DNA from: Gigantopelta aegis
Taxonomy: Eukaryota; Mollusca; Gastropoda; Neomphalida; Peltospiridae
Assembly (NCBI RefSeq): GCF_016097555.1
Contig: NC_054712.1
Span: 45,431,808-45,495,807, forward strand
Direction of reading: 5' to 3'
Length of the DNA stretch: 64,000 nt
Of the stretch, positions 1 to 11,706 are shown one piece after another. Below the pieces are notes generated by a model, which worked only from the letters and a program-made list of their open reading frames with translations, searched no databases and was not told where the DNA came from. Position 1 is the stretch's first letter. Every line of letters begins with the position of its first letter. A program made the translations under genes and the position numbers.

Positions 1-640
1 AAAACGTGAAAAACCTACATTTTTATTTTTTATCTTACAATAAAATAATCATAACCATTGAAAAGATCGTACCCAGAAATAGTTTATACTCAAAGTATAA
101 ACCGAAAATGATAGTATAATTTCATTATGACAGCAGGTTTCTTTGTTTTTATGAAATATAAAAAGCATTTCTTGCGTTCTTTTGCCGTTTACGTGACGTC
201 ACCCAATGTTAAAGCTGCAGTCCCTGGAATATTTGTATTATTTAAGCATATAGAATAGATGATTCAGTTCTGTTAGGTACATAAAAGGTCCACCACATCG
301 CTACAGTTGCTCGCTTATCTACATGATCTAGGTCAACTATTAACGCAACGTCCAGCTTTGTTTTTCTTCATTTGCGTGACTTTACGTGATTTGCGCAGGC
401 GCTGAGCTTCTCACGTGATTTTAAACAAATTTAACTGTCTTGATTGAGGGGTCGTCTCATATCTCCAAAACATATTTATATCCATAGAGGTATGGTGCAG
501 CACCTTTCCAGGGGTCGGTGGAGTATTTGCCTTGAAATTTTGACAGTGGCCAGCGGTTGGCATACACGTTACATGTAAGGGGTGTTAATAATTACGTAAC
601 GCTCTAGGGGTGGAGGAAGAGGGTGTTGTGTTCGATTTAC
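1..640. other. No gene recognised; AT-rich sequence
   Basis: I see no ORF with family resemblance, no RNA gene and no clear repeat ends here. There are scattered ACGTGA and TTACGTAA words, but nothing that supports a call. Confidence 0.4.
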
Positions 641-683
641 GTAACATTTGTCAAGACTATATGTTATTTTTATGTGTTTTTTG

Positions 684-1081
684 GATATGCGCGGTCAGTC
701 TAGGATCGATCCCCATCGGCGGGTATATAAAAGGCCATGGTATGTGATATCCTGTCTGTGGGATGGTACATATAAACGACCCCTTGCTAAAAACAATGTA
801 GCGGGTTTCCAAGGCGCGTGTGCAGGGATTTCAACGGTGTTGGGGTTATAGACTGTGTTGAGCGAAGTTTATATGGGGCCATGCTCCCCCAGATAATATA
901 TTTCAATTTTGTTAAGCTTGGGCAGGTAAGGGTTTCGACCTCCAATCCCCCCCCCCCCCCCCTGCACATGCACCCGATTCCTCTCTAAGATTATATGTCA
1001 AAGTTACCAAATCTTTGACATCCAATAGCAGATGATTATTAAATTAATATGCTCTAACACTGATGTCGTTAAACAAAAACC
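684..1081 (+). repeat. tRNA-derived SINE (type A) split by a nested insertion
   Basis: The copy starts within the tRNA-like head (GCGCGGTCAGTCTAGGATCG, box-B-like). It runs through the SINE body (AAAGGCCATGGTATG, CCTGTCTGTGGGATGGT) and ends with the usual tail (GATGTCGTTAAACAAAAAC). The body is interrupted at about 807-975 by unrelated DNA holding a C-run and GTGTGCAGGG/CTGCACATGC words, and it resumes at CCTCTCTAAGATTATATG. Confidence 0.75.
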
Positions 1082-1743
1082 CCCACCTATCTTTACTCTT
1101 TTCAAACGAAATAATATTTATTTGAATTTGTTGATTTTAACACACGTAAAATTAAAAAGTGAAAACGTTCATTGTCTACTTTAGTATATTTTATTTAAAA
1201 ATATATACATGATCAACGTGTTACTAGTATACAAACTAAACTTTAAAAGTTCTACTAACACTTTATAAAATATTAATTCTGTAATAGGAAGGTACTATTG
1301 TCGATAATACGTTGTCAAGATCAAACCGGTTTTAACGAAAGACTCTAGTACCGTATCCTCAACCGAACGTTCTTCGTACAGCGCAAGATTTCTCATTTCA
1401 TTTTTGAGACGAACCCTACAATTTGAAATCGGCAAACGCACGTGTTAACTGAAACTGACAACAGGCTGTAGTTTGTGCTTTGCCGAGCAATGGCAGCACA
1501 GGCGACGAATCGAGCGTATACTTTTGACGATCTCCGTTGATAGCGAACACACACGAGGTTTTTTAAAGTGCATTTGAGCTTGTATTTCATATTTGTACAT
1601 GATGTTATAATATGGTAACCAGAGGCTGTATCTTTAATATCAGCTGAAACTATAGAAGTCACGTGGTCATGCAAGACCGATTTATTCCGCATGGGCTTAC
1701 GTCATGCAATACGCCTGTCTTGCATGGCTAGCGATGGGAGAAA

Positions 1744-1758
1744 TATATATATATATAA

Positions 1759-1821
<63 letters not shown>
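1744..1821. repeat. (AT)n microsatellite
   Basis: An almost pure AT dinucleotide run. Confidence 0.9.
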
Positions 1822-1825
<4 letters not shown>

Positions 1826-1839
1826 ATCAAATATAATTT

Positions 1840-2110
1840 GAGCCATTGATGCGTCATATCGCGAAATAGCTTTGAAATCCAGTGATATGGATTGTCTCAG
1901 AATTAGATACAACAGTTTTGTAAAGATCACGGGAACGCATATTTACCTTTTCATTCTGTATGCAAACCGACACGCATGCAATTGTGCTAAAGTAAACATT
2001 GTGCTTACGAATAGCGCTTTGTACAGAAATTGTCAATTGACTCTAATTGTAATGAACTCTGCCGTGTCCAGTGACATAAAGATATTAAAGTCGCATTACA
2101 AAAACCCAAT
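1840..2110. repeat. Dispersed repeat, copy 1 (second copy at 6396-6660)
   Basis: Words such as ATCGCGAAATAG, ATTAGATACA, AGTTTTGTAAAGATCA and GACACGCATGCAATT recur in the same order at 6396-6660. Two diverged copies of an unidentified repeat lie 4.5 kb apart in the same orientation. No coding potential was recognised. Confidence 0.6.
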
Positions 2111-2474
2111 ATAGGTGATTGATAAGTGATTCATGTGTTCTTGGTTCACCTAATATATATGAAAGCTCGAGACAATATATTTATACGATCGTTTAACGTA
2201 CGCTGTAATTTTATCGAGATTGTTTTCATTGTAAATACATTCTACGGAATTGTCAGAGCATGCGACCATTCAGAACAGGTAAACATTTATTCTGCTCCAA
2301 ATATAACTGAAATAATATCAACTGTTCAAAAATATAAATATTTACTCGGCTTCTAATATAATTTAAATATATCAACTGATCAGCATAAAAACAAATTTTA
2401 AATAATTCTTTATTTTTATTTGTGTACTGGCATACAAACATATATACACGTGCATATACATTTCCTTCTTTCCA

Positions 2475-2565
2475 CATACTAAATATTTTATACCTTTTTT
2501 ATTGTAGCTAGACGGTGCTGACTGTAGTTCAGTTCAATTGTTTTATTGCATATGATGGAAGTCAA
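2475..2565 (+). other. Segment paralogous to the upstream flank of lectin gene 2 (27255-27320)
   Basis: TTTTTTATTGTAGCTAGACG and the following bases match TTTTTTATTATGGCTAGACG near 27270, which lies just upstream of the signal-peptide exon of gene 2. I infer this is the 5' flank of gene 1 in the duplicated unit. A matching first exon was not found downstream; a repeat array begins at about 2640. Confidence 0.4.
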
Positions 2566-2639
2566 TAAATCTGCGTTTTGTATCTGTTTAATATTTGAAA
2601 ACCTGGTCGCCAGTTCTCACGATCAGAAAGTATTAGTGG

Positions 2640-3150
2640 AGCAGATATGTGAAAAATAGTTTCACTTCTGACAGAAAGTGTGAAATTTCGTATATAGGGG
2701 AATTTTGGTCTACTAAATTAAAAAAACTGATTGATCCAAAAAGTCTGACAGGCTGATTAGCTGCCATCTTGAATTTAAATATGGCCACCATGACCAAATA
2801 CCAATTGCTCATATTTCGGCTTTTTAACCACACAGGAGATTGGCATTTGGTATAATGGGGTATTTTGGTTTGCCAATTTCACAAATTGATTGATCCAAGA
2901 AGTGTGACAAGCTGATTAGCAGCCATCTTGAATTTAAAGATGGCCGCAATGACAAACTATCAATTCCTCAAATTTCGGCATCTGAACCACATAGGAGATT
3001 GGAATTTGGTATATAGGGGTATGTTGGTTAGGTAAAAGCTAAATTGATGGATTCGAGAAGTCTGACCGGCTGGTTAGCCATCATCTTGAATTCAAAGATG
3101 GCCGCCGTCATGACAAAATATTAATTGCTTATATCGGCTTCTGAACCACG
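2640..3150. repeat. Tandem repeat, about three diverged ~180-bp units
   Basis: Each unit contains GATTGATTGATCCAA-like sequence followed by an AGTCTGAC block. It then has GCTGATTAGC, GCCATCTTGAATTTAAA, GATGGCCGC and AGGAGATTGG in the same order, starting at about 2640, 2822 and 3000. No protein reading runs through the units. Confidence 0.65.
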
Positions 3151-3559
3151 CCGGGGGTGTATTTTGACAGCTAACCACACATTTCCTGGGACAAGGAATC
3201 TTAATTCGAATGCGCAAAATATATTTGAGGGCCATATTCAACATCAAAATGGCCTTCATGGCTATAATATGGAAGAGGATTATCCCACAAATGTAAAGTT
3301 TAAACTGCAAATGTTGAGAATGGTTTTCTATATTACCAATACTAATATATGGCAGCATATTACAATACTGAAAATGACAATATGATTAAAAGATGCATAG
3401 ACTCTCAATACACTCTGTGGTATATCTAACTAATTTTTGCCCAACATGATGGATAGCCCACTTTACTTCTCAATGGCTTGTCTTCTCATCACTTGAACTT
3501 GTTGATCATGCGTGATCATGTTGATAACAAAAATATTTTCCTTAACAATAACATAGTTT

Positions 3560-4345
3560 CGTGCATTGAAGATTTGCGGTAAAACATTTGCACTGTCCAA
3601 AACATTGCTTTTGTCACTTGCATTTGATCAACTCACAACACCCTTTATATGCCTCTGTCATCACTGACCAAAATGGACACCAGTCAACATCCTCATCTCT
3701 TATCCATACCCAGTCTGCAAGTGACAGAAGTTTGGGGTTAGCAATTTGGATCTGACCCCAGATCAGGCATGGCGGAAGCAAGTTGACATTGGGGGGTGAC
3801 TGAGATCGCGGGCGCAAAGCAAAGTGTCTAGGGAGTTCGGGGGGGGGGAGGGTATGCTCCCCCGTAAAATGTTGAAAACTAGATGTCTTGAAATGCAATT
3901 TCCTGTATTCTAAAAGTAAAATTCATCTCTGCCTTAAGATTTCCTACGAATAATATTATTGATTCATAATAATTGGGGTGGGGGAGGGGGCTAGAGACCC
4001 CCAGCCCCACCCCGGCTTCACCGTGTCTGCAGATATGACCGGCTTCCTTACCTCTTTTTGAAATGTTCTACTATATAGAACAGCAAACCTCTGTATGTCA
4101 TCCATGTCATTATCTGTTATTTCCACTTGCGTCAAGTTTGACAGCGATTTCCACATATCCAAGGCAGGCTTTGTTTTCATTTCCGCACAAGGCAGGCGAT
4201 ATCGCATCCTGAGATAGCATGCATGAACAGACGTTTCCATGAGTGGTTAGCATCAAAGGAGATCGTGTGAGTAGCAATATACCTAAACTTCGTTCCATGC
4301 CCAAAGGCTAACAACATTTCACATTCATCCATGACACTTGCCACA
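3560..4345 (-). pseudogene. Relic of a repeat-associated protein with GCDT-type motif and Cys-rich tail
   Basis: On the minus strand, 4345-4200 reads a GHGTKFRYIATH segment and FMHAISGCDI. In another frame DMWKSLSNLT and DMDDIQRFAVLYSRT follow. After a repeat insertion (about 3763-3960), 3755-3570 reads a W-rich segment (WVWIRDEDVDWCPFW) and a Cys-rich tail (ELIKCKCQKQCFGQCKC, NLQCTKLCYC). This order, a HALTGCDT-like motif then a W/P segment then a CXC-like tail, is one I recall from uncharacterised ORFs common in invertebrate genomes and apparently carried by mobile elements. Frameshifts and the insertion show it is dead. The same family occurs at 37525-38345 and 38540-39400. Its function is unknown. 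Confidence 0.55.
3763..3935 (+). repeat. Interspersed repeat R, copy 1
   Basis: GGCGGAAGCAAGTTGACATT, GTATGCTCCCCCGTAAA, TTGAAAACTAGAT and TTGAAATGCAATTTCCTG recur in order at 40941-41115 and, inverted, at 30262-30408. It interrupts the relic coding region at 3560-4345. Confidence 0.65.
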
Positions 4346-4939
4346 GCAACTACGTATAAGTTAAAGCAATAAAGAAATTGTCCAGGAACATGTTAAGGAA
4401 GGTTTGACAAGCCTACTTTATGTGAAAAAAATTGTCCTGATAAAAATGGCAGTCTTATTGACCCCACTCAAAACAAAATTGCCCAAATTGGCCAAATCAC
4501 ATATTTGTTATATGATTGGTCTGGTGTTACCATATTGTATCTAATAAGCCTCTGAATATTTTATAGTGCTATATTGTGTTCTAGATATCGCCAAATAATA
4601 ACAAGTTCATCAATTTGTGGACCCATTTAGCCAATGTGTTGGCCAATGGTTATTTGCCATAGAAATATTAATTACTAGTATATTGTACTCGATATGAATA
4701 GCATGTAACATCGCATGAACAATAAAATATATGAAGCCAAATACAAATAAAAGTTATGATCTGACATTTTACTATCAGTGTTGAAATTTAACCAACATAA
4801 TGTGAATAGATTATTCAAAATAACTTCCATGTACAGTAAGTAAACAAATCCTATATGTCAAAGTAAAACATGTTAAAACAACTGGTTTAGTTGTGCAATG
4901 AATGAGTGTTTGAATGAACATCAGTACTGCTAGCATAAT

Positions 4940-5000
4940 CATCTTAATAATTATCATCATAATCATAATCATCATCATCATCATCATCATCATCACCATC
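4940..5000. repeat. (ATC)n/(ATA)n microsatellite
   Basis: Runs of ATCATAATC and ATCATCATC. The Met-rich ORF on the other strand comes from this repeat. Confidence 0.85.
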
Positions 5001-5924
5001 TCTTAATTTGCCACCAACAAAGATAGCGTCTTCTCCATGACTACAGAGTCATACATCTTTTTCTTTCTGACGAATGAAGAAATTGGCATGTAGTCACACC
5101 GTCAGATTATCAAAATCTGGCAATAAATTGCAAACAACTGGACCAAGCTACCTATAGTTTTCTATTGTAATGATATCGCAAATATCAGAAGTGCATCCAC
5201 ATACTGATGTTCAACTGTGTAATTAATACAGGACGACTATAATATCAAAAGCATTATGTCCTGGCGTTGTTGTTGACAGCACACTAATATAGTACAGCCC
5301 CTGCATGTGACACTACATACTTGGGTTCCCCATTGCGTTCTACATATCTCAGTACAGCTGTTTTATAGAGAAGACACTGATATTGAAGACAAATTAACTG
5401 TTTTTGTATTACAATAGGTACCGAATTACTTATATTAATAATAATAAAAATAATAAACAACTTTAGGGCATATTTAAATTGTTTAGGACATACCAGCAAT
5501 CTGATGTCAAATGTGTGGTGGTGGTAATCACGATGGTAGGCATGATGATGATGATGTACTCCATAATATTGTTATGTGTACTCTTTGCACATTATTTTGG
5601 TTAAAATTGAATTTGGCTTCATAAATTTGATTTATTCATGAAGTTTTACTTCTATTCATATCGAATACAATGCCTTTACTATCCCTGTGGAAAATAACTG
5701 ATATTGGCTAAATCAGGCCAAAAGCTGATCGTATTGATGAGATTGTTATTCTTTGAAAAGAACCTGATCGCAAAATAGTACCGTAACACATTTAGAAGCG
5801 TATTGTATACAGTACTAGACTGTCGGTATATTTAGCTGATTTTGGCCGAAATGGCACGTTTGTCATAAGTAGGATCAATAAGATTGCTATTTTTGGAATC
5901 TTCTGATCATGTTTTAGTTTTGGA

Positions 5925-6200
5925 GTCCGGTTGTGGTGATAAAAAACGCTCTCTCTGTCAAGTCTTCTTTGAAACCCCGAGGCTTGACAGCCAGTGTTGC
6001 TCCGTGCGGCCAGTGCTTTATCCTGGCTTCATCGTAGAGGGGGCAGCATTGCAGGATGTGCTCTGGGGACTGTGGTCCTGGTTAACATGGACATTCATCA
6101 GTGTCTGCCAATTTCAGGCGGTACATATGGAATCTGAGATGGCAGTGACCGGTTCATAGCCTGAAAATGGTTGTCTCTTGGTATTTTTTTTTAAAATCAA
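5925..6200 (-). pseudogene. 3' fragment of a LINE ORF2 (C-terminal region after the RT)
   Basis: Minus-strand translation gives TGHCHLRFHMYRLKL, TDECPC, PGPQSPEHILQCCPLYDEAR and a later GFKEDLTER. This is the RT-distal C-terminal zinc-knuckle-like part (CPC..H...C) of Jockey/I-group non-LTR elements. In-frame stops (for example TGA where an Arg is expected after FRL) and missing bases mark it as dead. The RT part is not adjacent, so it is a 5'-truncated fragment. Whether it belongs to the same family as the RT at 62894-64000 cannot be told. Confidence 0.6.
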
Positions 6201-6395
6201 CACCATGTTTTACATTATGGAGGCTTGTCAAACCCGCCTTACCAAACATTCTTATTAAGCCATCTACCTCTTGGAGTAGTATATCTACACACATTCGTAA
6301 TTGCGAACACTCAATCATCAGTGGGTTTGTTTCAGTGTTTAGGATAATCTGAGCACATATATCCCCACCCATGGAGCTCATCATGAATAATTTAA

Positions 6396-6660
6396 TTGAA
6401 TCAGTGATGCGCCACATCGCGAAATAGGTGCAAAATCGAGTAATATTGATTTTGTTAACAATTAGATACACAAGTTTTGTAAAGATCATGGGGACGCATA
6501 GAAAAGTTAGTCTTGCTTACTTATGCCAACTGACACATGCAATTTTATACGAGAAACTTCTGTACATATAAATACAGCTTTATTAGAGATCTATTGTTAA
6601 ATACCTGAACTGAAATTACCTTACTTCGCTCTGCTGTATCCAACAACATAAGATGTAACA
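6396..6660. repeat. Dispersed repeat, copy 2 (copy 1 at 1840-2110)
   Basis: It shares GATGCG..CATCGCGAAATAG, CAATTAGATACA, GTTTTGTAAAGATCATGG and GACACATGCAATTTTA with copy 1. The two align loosely over about 250 bp. Confidence 0.6.
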
Positions 6661-6828
6661 TTTGCATTGATGCAAAATTCAATGCAGGTGACCGATATTT
6701 GTTTATTTGTTTATACTTATTTTCATGCTTATATCTAACTAAGTTACAACACGCTGTCCTGGGCACACTTCTCATCTATCTGGCCTTAGAGTGTGTAGTG
6801 GCCTTACATCTACCCATTATTTTGTGTG

Positions 6829-7133
6829 TTTGTTTTATTTAACGACACCACTAGAACACATTAATTTATTAATCATCGGCTATTGGATTTCAAACCTTTG
6901 GTAACTTTGATATAGTCTTAGACAGGAAACCCCTACATTTTTTTCATTAGTAGCAAGGGATCTTTTGTATGCACCATCCTAAAGATAGGATGGCACATAC
7001 AACGATCTTTGATATACCAGTCGTGGTGCACTGGCTGGAACCAGAAATAGCTCAGTGGGCCCACCGACGGGCATCGATCCCACACCGACCGCGCATCTGA
7101 CAGGCGCTTTACCACTGGGCTATGTCCCGCCTC
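6829..7133 (-). repeat. Full-length type A tRNA-derived SINE
   Basis: Read on the minus strand it starts with a tRNA-like head (GGCGGGACATAGCCCAGTGG box A; GGGATCGATGCC box-B-like). The conserved body follows (GTGCACCACGACTGGTATAT, AAGATCCCTTGCTACTAATG), then the tail GATGATTAATAAATTAATG and GTGTCGTTAAATAAAAC. This is the reference copy for the many partial copies in the window. Confidence 0.85.
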
Positions 7134-7269
7134 TATCTACCCATTTAAATAGTTAAAACTCGTTCTGGGTGGGAACCGGTACCGGTGGCGGATCTAGTGT
7201 TAAATGGAGCAGGGGTCAGACAGAGGCTGTGAAGCTGGCGGGTGGGTTGGAGTAATATTGCATTTTTAA

Positions 7270-7275
<6 letters not shown>

Positions 7276-7316
<41 letters not shown>

Positions 7317-7317
7317 C
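7276..7317. repeat. (TA)n microsatellite
   Basis: A pure TA dinucleotide run. Confidence 0.9.
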
Positions 7318-7319
7318 GT

Positions 7320-8120
7320 CACAACAGATAGGGGCAGATACTGGATTGATTTTAGGGATGAGGTGCAGTGCTTCAAAGATACTGACACCTACTAATAGTA
7401 TTCAGAAGTACACTAACAATGTTAGCAATCTTCCACAGAAATATCAAGCTGACCATTGTAAACATGTTCCACACTCAAAACCAATAAATGCATTATGTGT
7501 ATCTGCTAAACACTGGATTTTTCAAGGCACTTCTAATTTTGAAGGGTTGAAAACCTGCAACACCCTCGAGGGCAGATCTTACGATTAAATTAATGAAATA
7601 AATTGAACTGAGTTAACCACGCGAACATTTCTTGTACAGTCTTTGGAGTAGCCAGCATGGAGCATGGGAGGGATCATGGCACTCCTCAGTCACACACACC
7701 CATACTCGTGCAAACAATGTGGGTGGCCCCTCGATATAAAACCTCCGCTACATCAATGTCTACGCACCCCAACTCCGACTTCCAACGGCCCTGATAAACA
7801 AATCAAACACGGACATTGATATCCACTCAACACTTGTAAAAAAAAACATTGCAACAGAACATGGATAGTATTAGATCCATGCACAGATATTTTACATTTG
7901 TACATATTTAATATAAATATGATTATTAAATGAGAAACAGCAATTCTGTTGGACCATGTTTGAAGTTAAAACGAGAGTCACAAGAATGTACGTAGGTATT
8001 ATTGCTTTGACATCGCATATTAAAACGGGAAAAGCATTGTTGACGTCACGTCAAGGGACTGTTGACATTTCTGTGGTAACATTTCTGACAACTTAACGGA
8101 AAATGTCGAAATGTCATTGA
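7320..8120. other. Gene-free stretch
   Basis: An 80-codon ORF at 7346-7588 has no recognisable domain and no splice context. I see no repeat with clear ends. Confidence 0.35.
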
Positions 8121-8126
8121 AAAGTT

Positions 8127-8215
8127 AAAGATTTTTTTAACTACACCACTAGATCACGTTGATTAATTAATAATCGGCTGTTGAATGTCAAACAATAATA
8201 TAATTGGTAATTCAA
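8127..8215 (-). repeat. 3' fragment of a type A SINE
   Basis: TTTAACTACACCACTAGATC, GATTAATTAATAATCGGCTG and TGTCAAACAATA match the SINE tail read on the minus strand. Confidence 0.6.
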
Positions 8216-8458
8216 CAGTAGGATTCATTATGCAAATAATATAAAGTACATAAAACATATTTATGCATTAAAATGGCAGCTACTTGTTGTTGTTTTTGTC
8301 GCTTATTTTTCTCTCAAATTCAAAATGTATCGTCACATATTAACCGGGCGTTTCAATAATACAAATTAAGAAAGAAATTTAAATGAAATTATTTGGATGT
8401 ATTTCTGTTCACTGGCGTATCCACAAGGGGGTCACGGGGGCAGTGCTTTATCACCACC

Positions 8459-8498
8459 CCCCACCCCCCCCCACCCCCCAACCCCCCCACCCCCCCCC

Positions 8499-8529
<31 letters not shown>

Positions 8530-8530
8530 A
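8459..8530. repeat. Poly-C tract followed by (CA)n
   Basis: Long C homopolymer runs and CACACA. The proline-rich ORFs covering it in all frames are artefacts of this tract. Confidence 0.9.
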
Positions 8531-8750
8531 ATCACACATCTTTTCTCCACACATTGTATATTTTCTTGTCGCCACATATTATTGGTTATTAGGCAACTTT
8601 GAGACTGTCGTTTTAAGTGAATGCATATTAAAGCAGAAATCACGAAGTTTATATGCATAATTTAACCATTTAGAATATACCATCAACATTAATTAAAGCT
8701 GTAGAACTGTGTGATTATTTTTCTCAAACACAATATTCTGTCTCTTTCAG

Positions 8751-9007
8751 CTGCAATGAGGACTTCAAACAATCTAGATGGATCAGAAATGTGTCGTTTG
8801 ATGACGTCGCAATCGCCGACAACGTCATATCCTCTCTGAGTGATGTCACAACACAACTGGCATGTGCATGGGAATGTCAACAGAAACGTAACTGTGTGTC
8901 GTTTTCCTACAATGATGATCACACGTGCCGTCTGCATTCTCTGAAATTTGCAAATAACTCAAGTTATCTCCCTTCGTCAGGATGGCGTTACTACTATCTC
9001 AACCCAG
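8751..9007 (+). CDS. Lectin gene 1, PAN/Apple-domain exon
   Basis: This 257-bp internal exon sits between a polypyrimidine tract ending CTCTTTCAG and the donor G|GTAACC. After one base completing the previous codon (phase 2) it reads CNEDFKQSRWIRNVSFDDV. The Cys-rich core follows (CAWECQQKRNCVSFSYNDD, then TCRLH) and it ends GWRYYYLNP with one base of a Gly codon (phase 1). The spacing of Cys residues and the SFS..N..CRLH core are typical of PAN/Apple modules, which bind protein or carbohydrate ligands in secreted proteins. The next exon is the CTLD start at 19591, which carries the matching phase-1 Gly codon. The mini-Polinton at 11733-17372 lies in the intron between them. An upstream signal-peptide exon was not found. 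The PAN exon of gene 2 is 257 bp with the same phases, which supports the boundaries. Confidence 0.8.
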
Positions 9008-9189
9008 GTAACCATATTACACGCACGCACGCACGCACGAACTCTGCTGCTGAATTTGTTTTTACTACTGCAGTGGCCAGAACTTTGTAAAACCTTTGAA
9101 CGTTGATACCAGAAGAGATCGTAATTATATTTGATAATTTAAAACGATTGATTTACCCCCCCCCCCCCCCCCAACACACACACAATAAA

Positions 9190-9470
9190 CCGGTTTTCAT
9201 ACACGCCCGTTGCAGAGAACACCATTCATTATTTACACTACTTATACACATACGTGTGATAACAATTTAAAGACATACGACTGGCTACTAGAGATGACGC
9301 GGTCGTGAAAGCCATGTCATCCAATGGAAAAACAAAGCACCATTTAAATTGATTGATATGTGAGGTATGGGTTAACCTAAAACTGATTAGTCTGTGACGC
9401 ATAAGGTAGCTACAAGCGAAAGGGCTGTAAATACGTTTTACTTGGAAAAGACATTTAAATTTGTTTAAAA
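9190..9470. repeat. Direct duplication, left copy
   Basis: It shares GAGAACACCATTC, CACATACGTG, GATAACAATT, AAAGACATACGAC, GGTTAACCT and GTAAATA.GTTTTA in order with 9890-10200. A TTAA-type MITE sits between the two copies. Confidence 0.6.
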
Positions 9471-9490
9471 CCTAGTTGTTTGCGATATAT

Positions 9491-9862
9491 TAAAGGGATA
9501 TTCCCGAGTTTGCTGCATTGTAAGATGTTTCCGAAAAATAAACTATTTCTACAATTAAACTTACATATTAAATATATTTTCTTTTTTAGAATACCAGTGT
9601 TTCAATGAGTTTCTGGTCGTCTTAATATTTGTAAGAAGCCCAAACTGGATTTTGTTTTCAAATCAAAAATATATGTTAGGAAATAAAATTAAATTTAACC
9701 TAGTAAAAATATTAGAACGATCAGAAACATGTTTAATATACAGCCACTAATATTTTATGCAGAAAAATATATTTGATATGTAATTACAATCGTTAAAAAT
9801 CTCTGATAGTCGATAACATCTTAAACACTGCAGCAAACTCAGGAATGTCCCTTTTAAGAAAT
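9491..9862. mobile_element. TTAA-flanked TIR element (MITE), copy 1
   Basis: Ends read TTAAAGGGATATTCCCGAGT on the left and GGAATGTCCCTTTTAA on the right. The inverted termini share AAAGGGA-ATTCC-GAGTTTGCTGCA and continue for about 40 bp. The TTAA at each end suggests a piggyBac-type target preference (inference). There is no ORF. A near full-length sister copy is at 19067-19450, with partial ones at 42875-43046 and 43727-43840. Confidence 0.7.
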
Positions 9863-9889
9863 AGTCCCCTACACTTCGTGTGCGTTCGG

Positions 9890-10200
9890 TACGATTTATA
9901 TTATATCTCGTTGTTTGAAAACGTTTCATACACACCCGTTGGTGAGAACACCATTCGTTGTTTTTAATAACACAAACCAAACTGTTAACACATACGTGCG
10001 ATAACAATTAAAAGACATACGACAGGGTGTTCCTAAGTCGCCAACGCCAATCCATCTAATGAACAAACACACGATCGAAATCAATCACTCTGTGACATAG
10101 AGGTTAACCTGAAAAAGACTTGTTTGTAACGCACACGTTTAACTGCAAGCGCTAGAGCCGTAAATAGGTTTTAGTTGGACAAAGGCGTTTTAAACAAAAA
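9890..10200. repeat. Direct duplication, right copy
   Basis: Diverged copy of 9190-9470 in the same orientation. It is not coding. Confidence 0.6.
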
Positions 10201-10243
10201 AGTTTCAAACTGGTTTTTTAATGATATGTAAGAATTAGAAATT

Positions 10244-10449
10244 AGAATACTACATTCGTGTCCGTTAGATATCATTTATCTTACAGCTCATAGTTTAAAA
10301 ACGTATGCAATTAGATTTCGCTTGTTAGATACGTTTTAAAACCATTTGTAAAATGAATGTAGTATGCTCAATATCCAACTCGCTTTCGCTCGTTAAATAC
10401 ATTTTAAAACAACTCGTAAGATAAATTGTATCTAACAGCCACTTATGTA
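10244..10449. repeat. Short element with ~65-bp imperfect terminal inverted repeats
   Basis: GAATACTACATTCGTG and CCGTTAGATATCATTTATCT on the left are mirrored by AGATAAATTGTATCTAACAG and ATGTAGTATTC on the right. A smaller internal inversion surrounds TTTCGCTTGTT/CTTTCGCTCGTT. No ORF. Confidence 0.5.
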
Positions 10450-11706
10450 GTATTCTCTCTATAATACTGATAACTGTACAAGAAGACTAAAAGGAAATCT
10501 CGACAACTTCTCTAAGAAACAAGGACATGTATTTAATCCTGTAACAAAATACTATGGGCTGTAAGAACAGAAAACGGATTGGCGAACCAACCATTGATCA
10601 ATTGTTTTAACATCACGTTTTTTTATTACATACTTATTCAGTCTTACTATAGTGATAAAGACATTTTGAAAACATGTGATCAGTTTATATTTTATCACAC
10701 ATATGTGTGATCTAGACTGGAACTTGTAAATGAGGGATTGTCCGATTTACATATAACATCGTTATTTGTGAATCTTCAGCTCCGATTTATGCATACCAGC
10801 CCATGCCATCCTAAATGCCCACCTATGGATTAAAAATAAAGTAAGATACATGTATTAACAGTCTCAAGGAAATTACAAAACGGGTCATAATTATAAAGAG
10901 GACTTATTTTAAATATGTTTAGTTAAATGTTTGTGTTATTACTTTCATCATAATGTGTACAAACTGCATGATTTTGGCCCACTTTTGACAATGTTCACAC
11001 CCATACAAACCGCACTCAAGTGGGAGGTGGCGGATATCACACATATATTTATGGAAATTTTGCTCATCAAACCTTACAAAAAAGCCTCATTCAATGTTTC
11101 ACAAAATCAGCTTGTTTGAAAATTACCCAAAATGATCACGCACCACTTATGTCACAAGGAAAACCCGGTGTATGAAAACCAAGCCTCATTACAACTAAAC
11201 CGTTTTCACTGCTGGTGATTAACCAATTGTCATTTTTAAAATGAACACCTTGGCTATCACTAACCATAAGAATTTAATTCCTATTCCAAATAATTAGCCT
11301 TCAAACATGGATCTCTGAAAAAGCAACAAGCGAACTCTTTATATGCCCGGGTACACACGGGAGCTAACTGTATACTGCTACTATTACACAAGATTACCAC
11401 AGCGTATGATTGTTAACGTTAAGTAAATCCATTAAAGCAGTCTTGATCATAGATTTAACAAAGTGTAATTATGACGTTGAATTAAAACCGTCTTTGTATA
11501 AAAATAAAAGAAGGTATATAATAGAGAACTCCACATTCGTTGTTTTCGCTTCCTGCTTACTACACTCGTTTATTTTGTTCAGAACATACCGCGGTCTCGT
11601 GGTATATAGATATTCTTCAAAAACGTATGGTATCCTGAAATAATGTTAGTATCAACTATTATACCGAACATACATTTTGACCACAGACATCCTAGTAAAG
11701 AACGTT
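10450..11706. other. Gene-free stretch of gene 1 intron
   Basis: No recognisable coding sequence, no repeat with defined ends and no RNA gene. The short ORFs at 10931-11119 and 11410-11643 have no domain or splice support. Confidence 0.4.

Noticed and set aside
8383..8660. Four overlapping Pro- or Gly-rich ORFs
   Set aside because: Products of the poly-C/CA tract.
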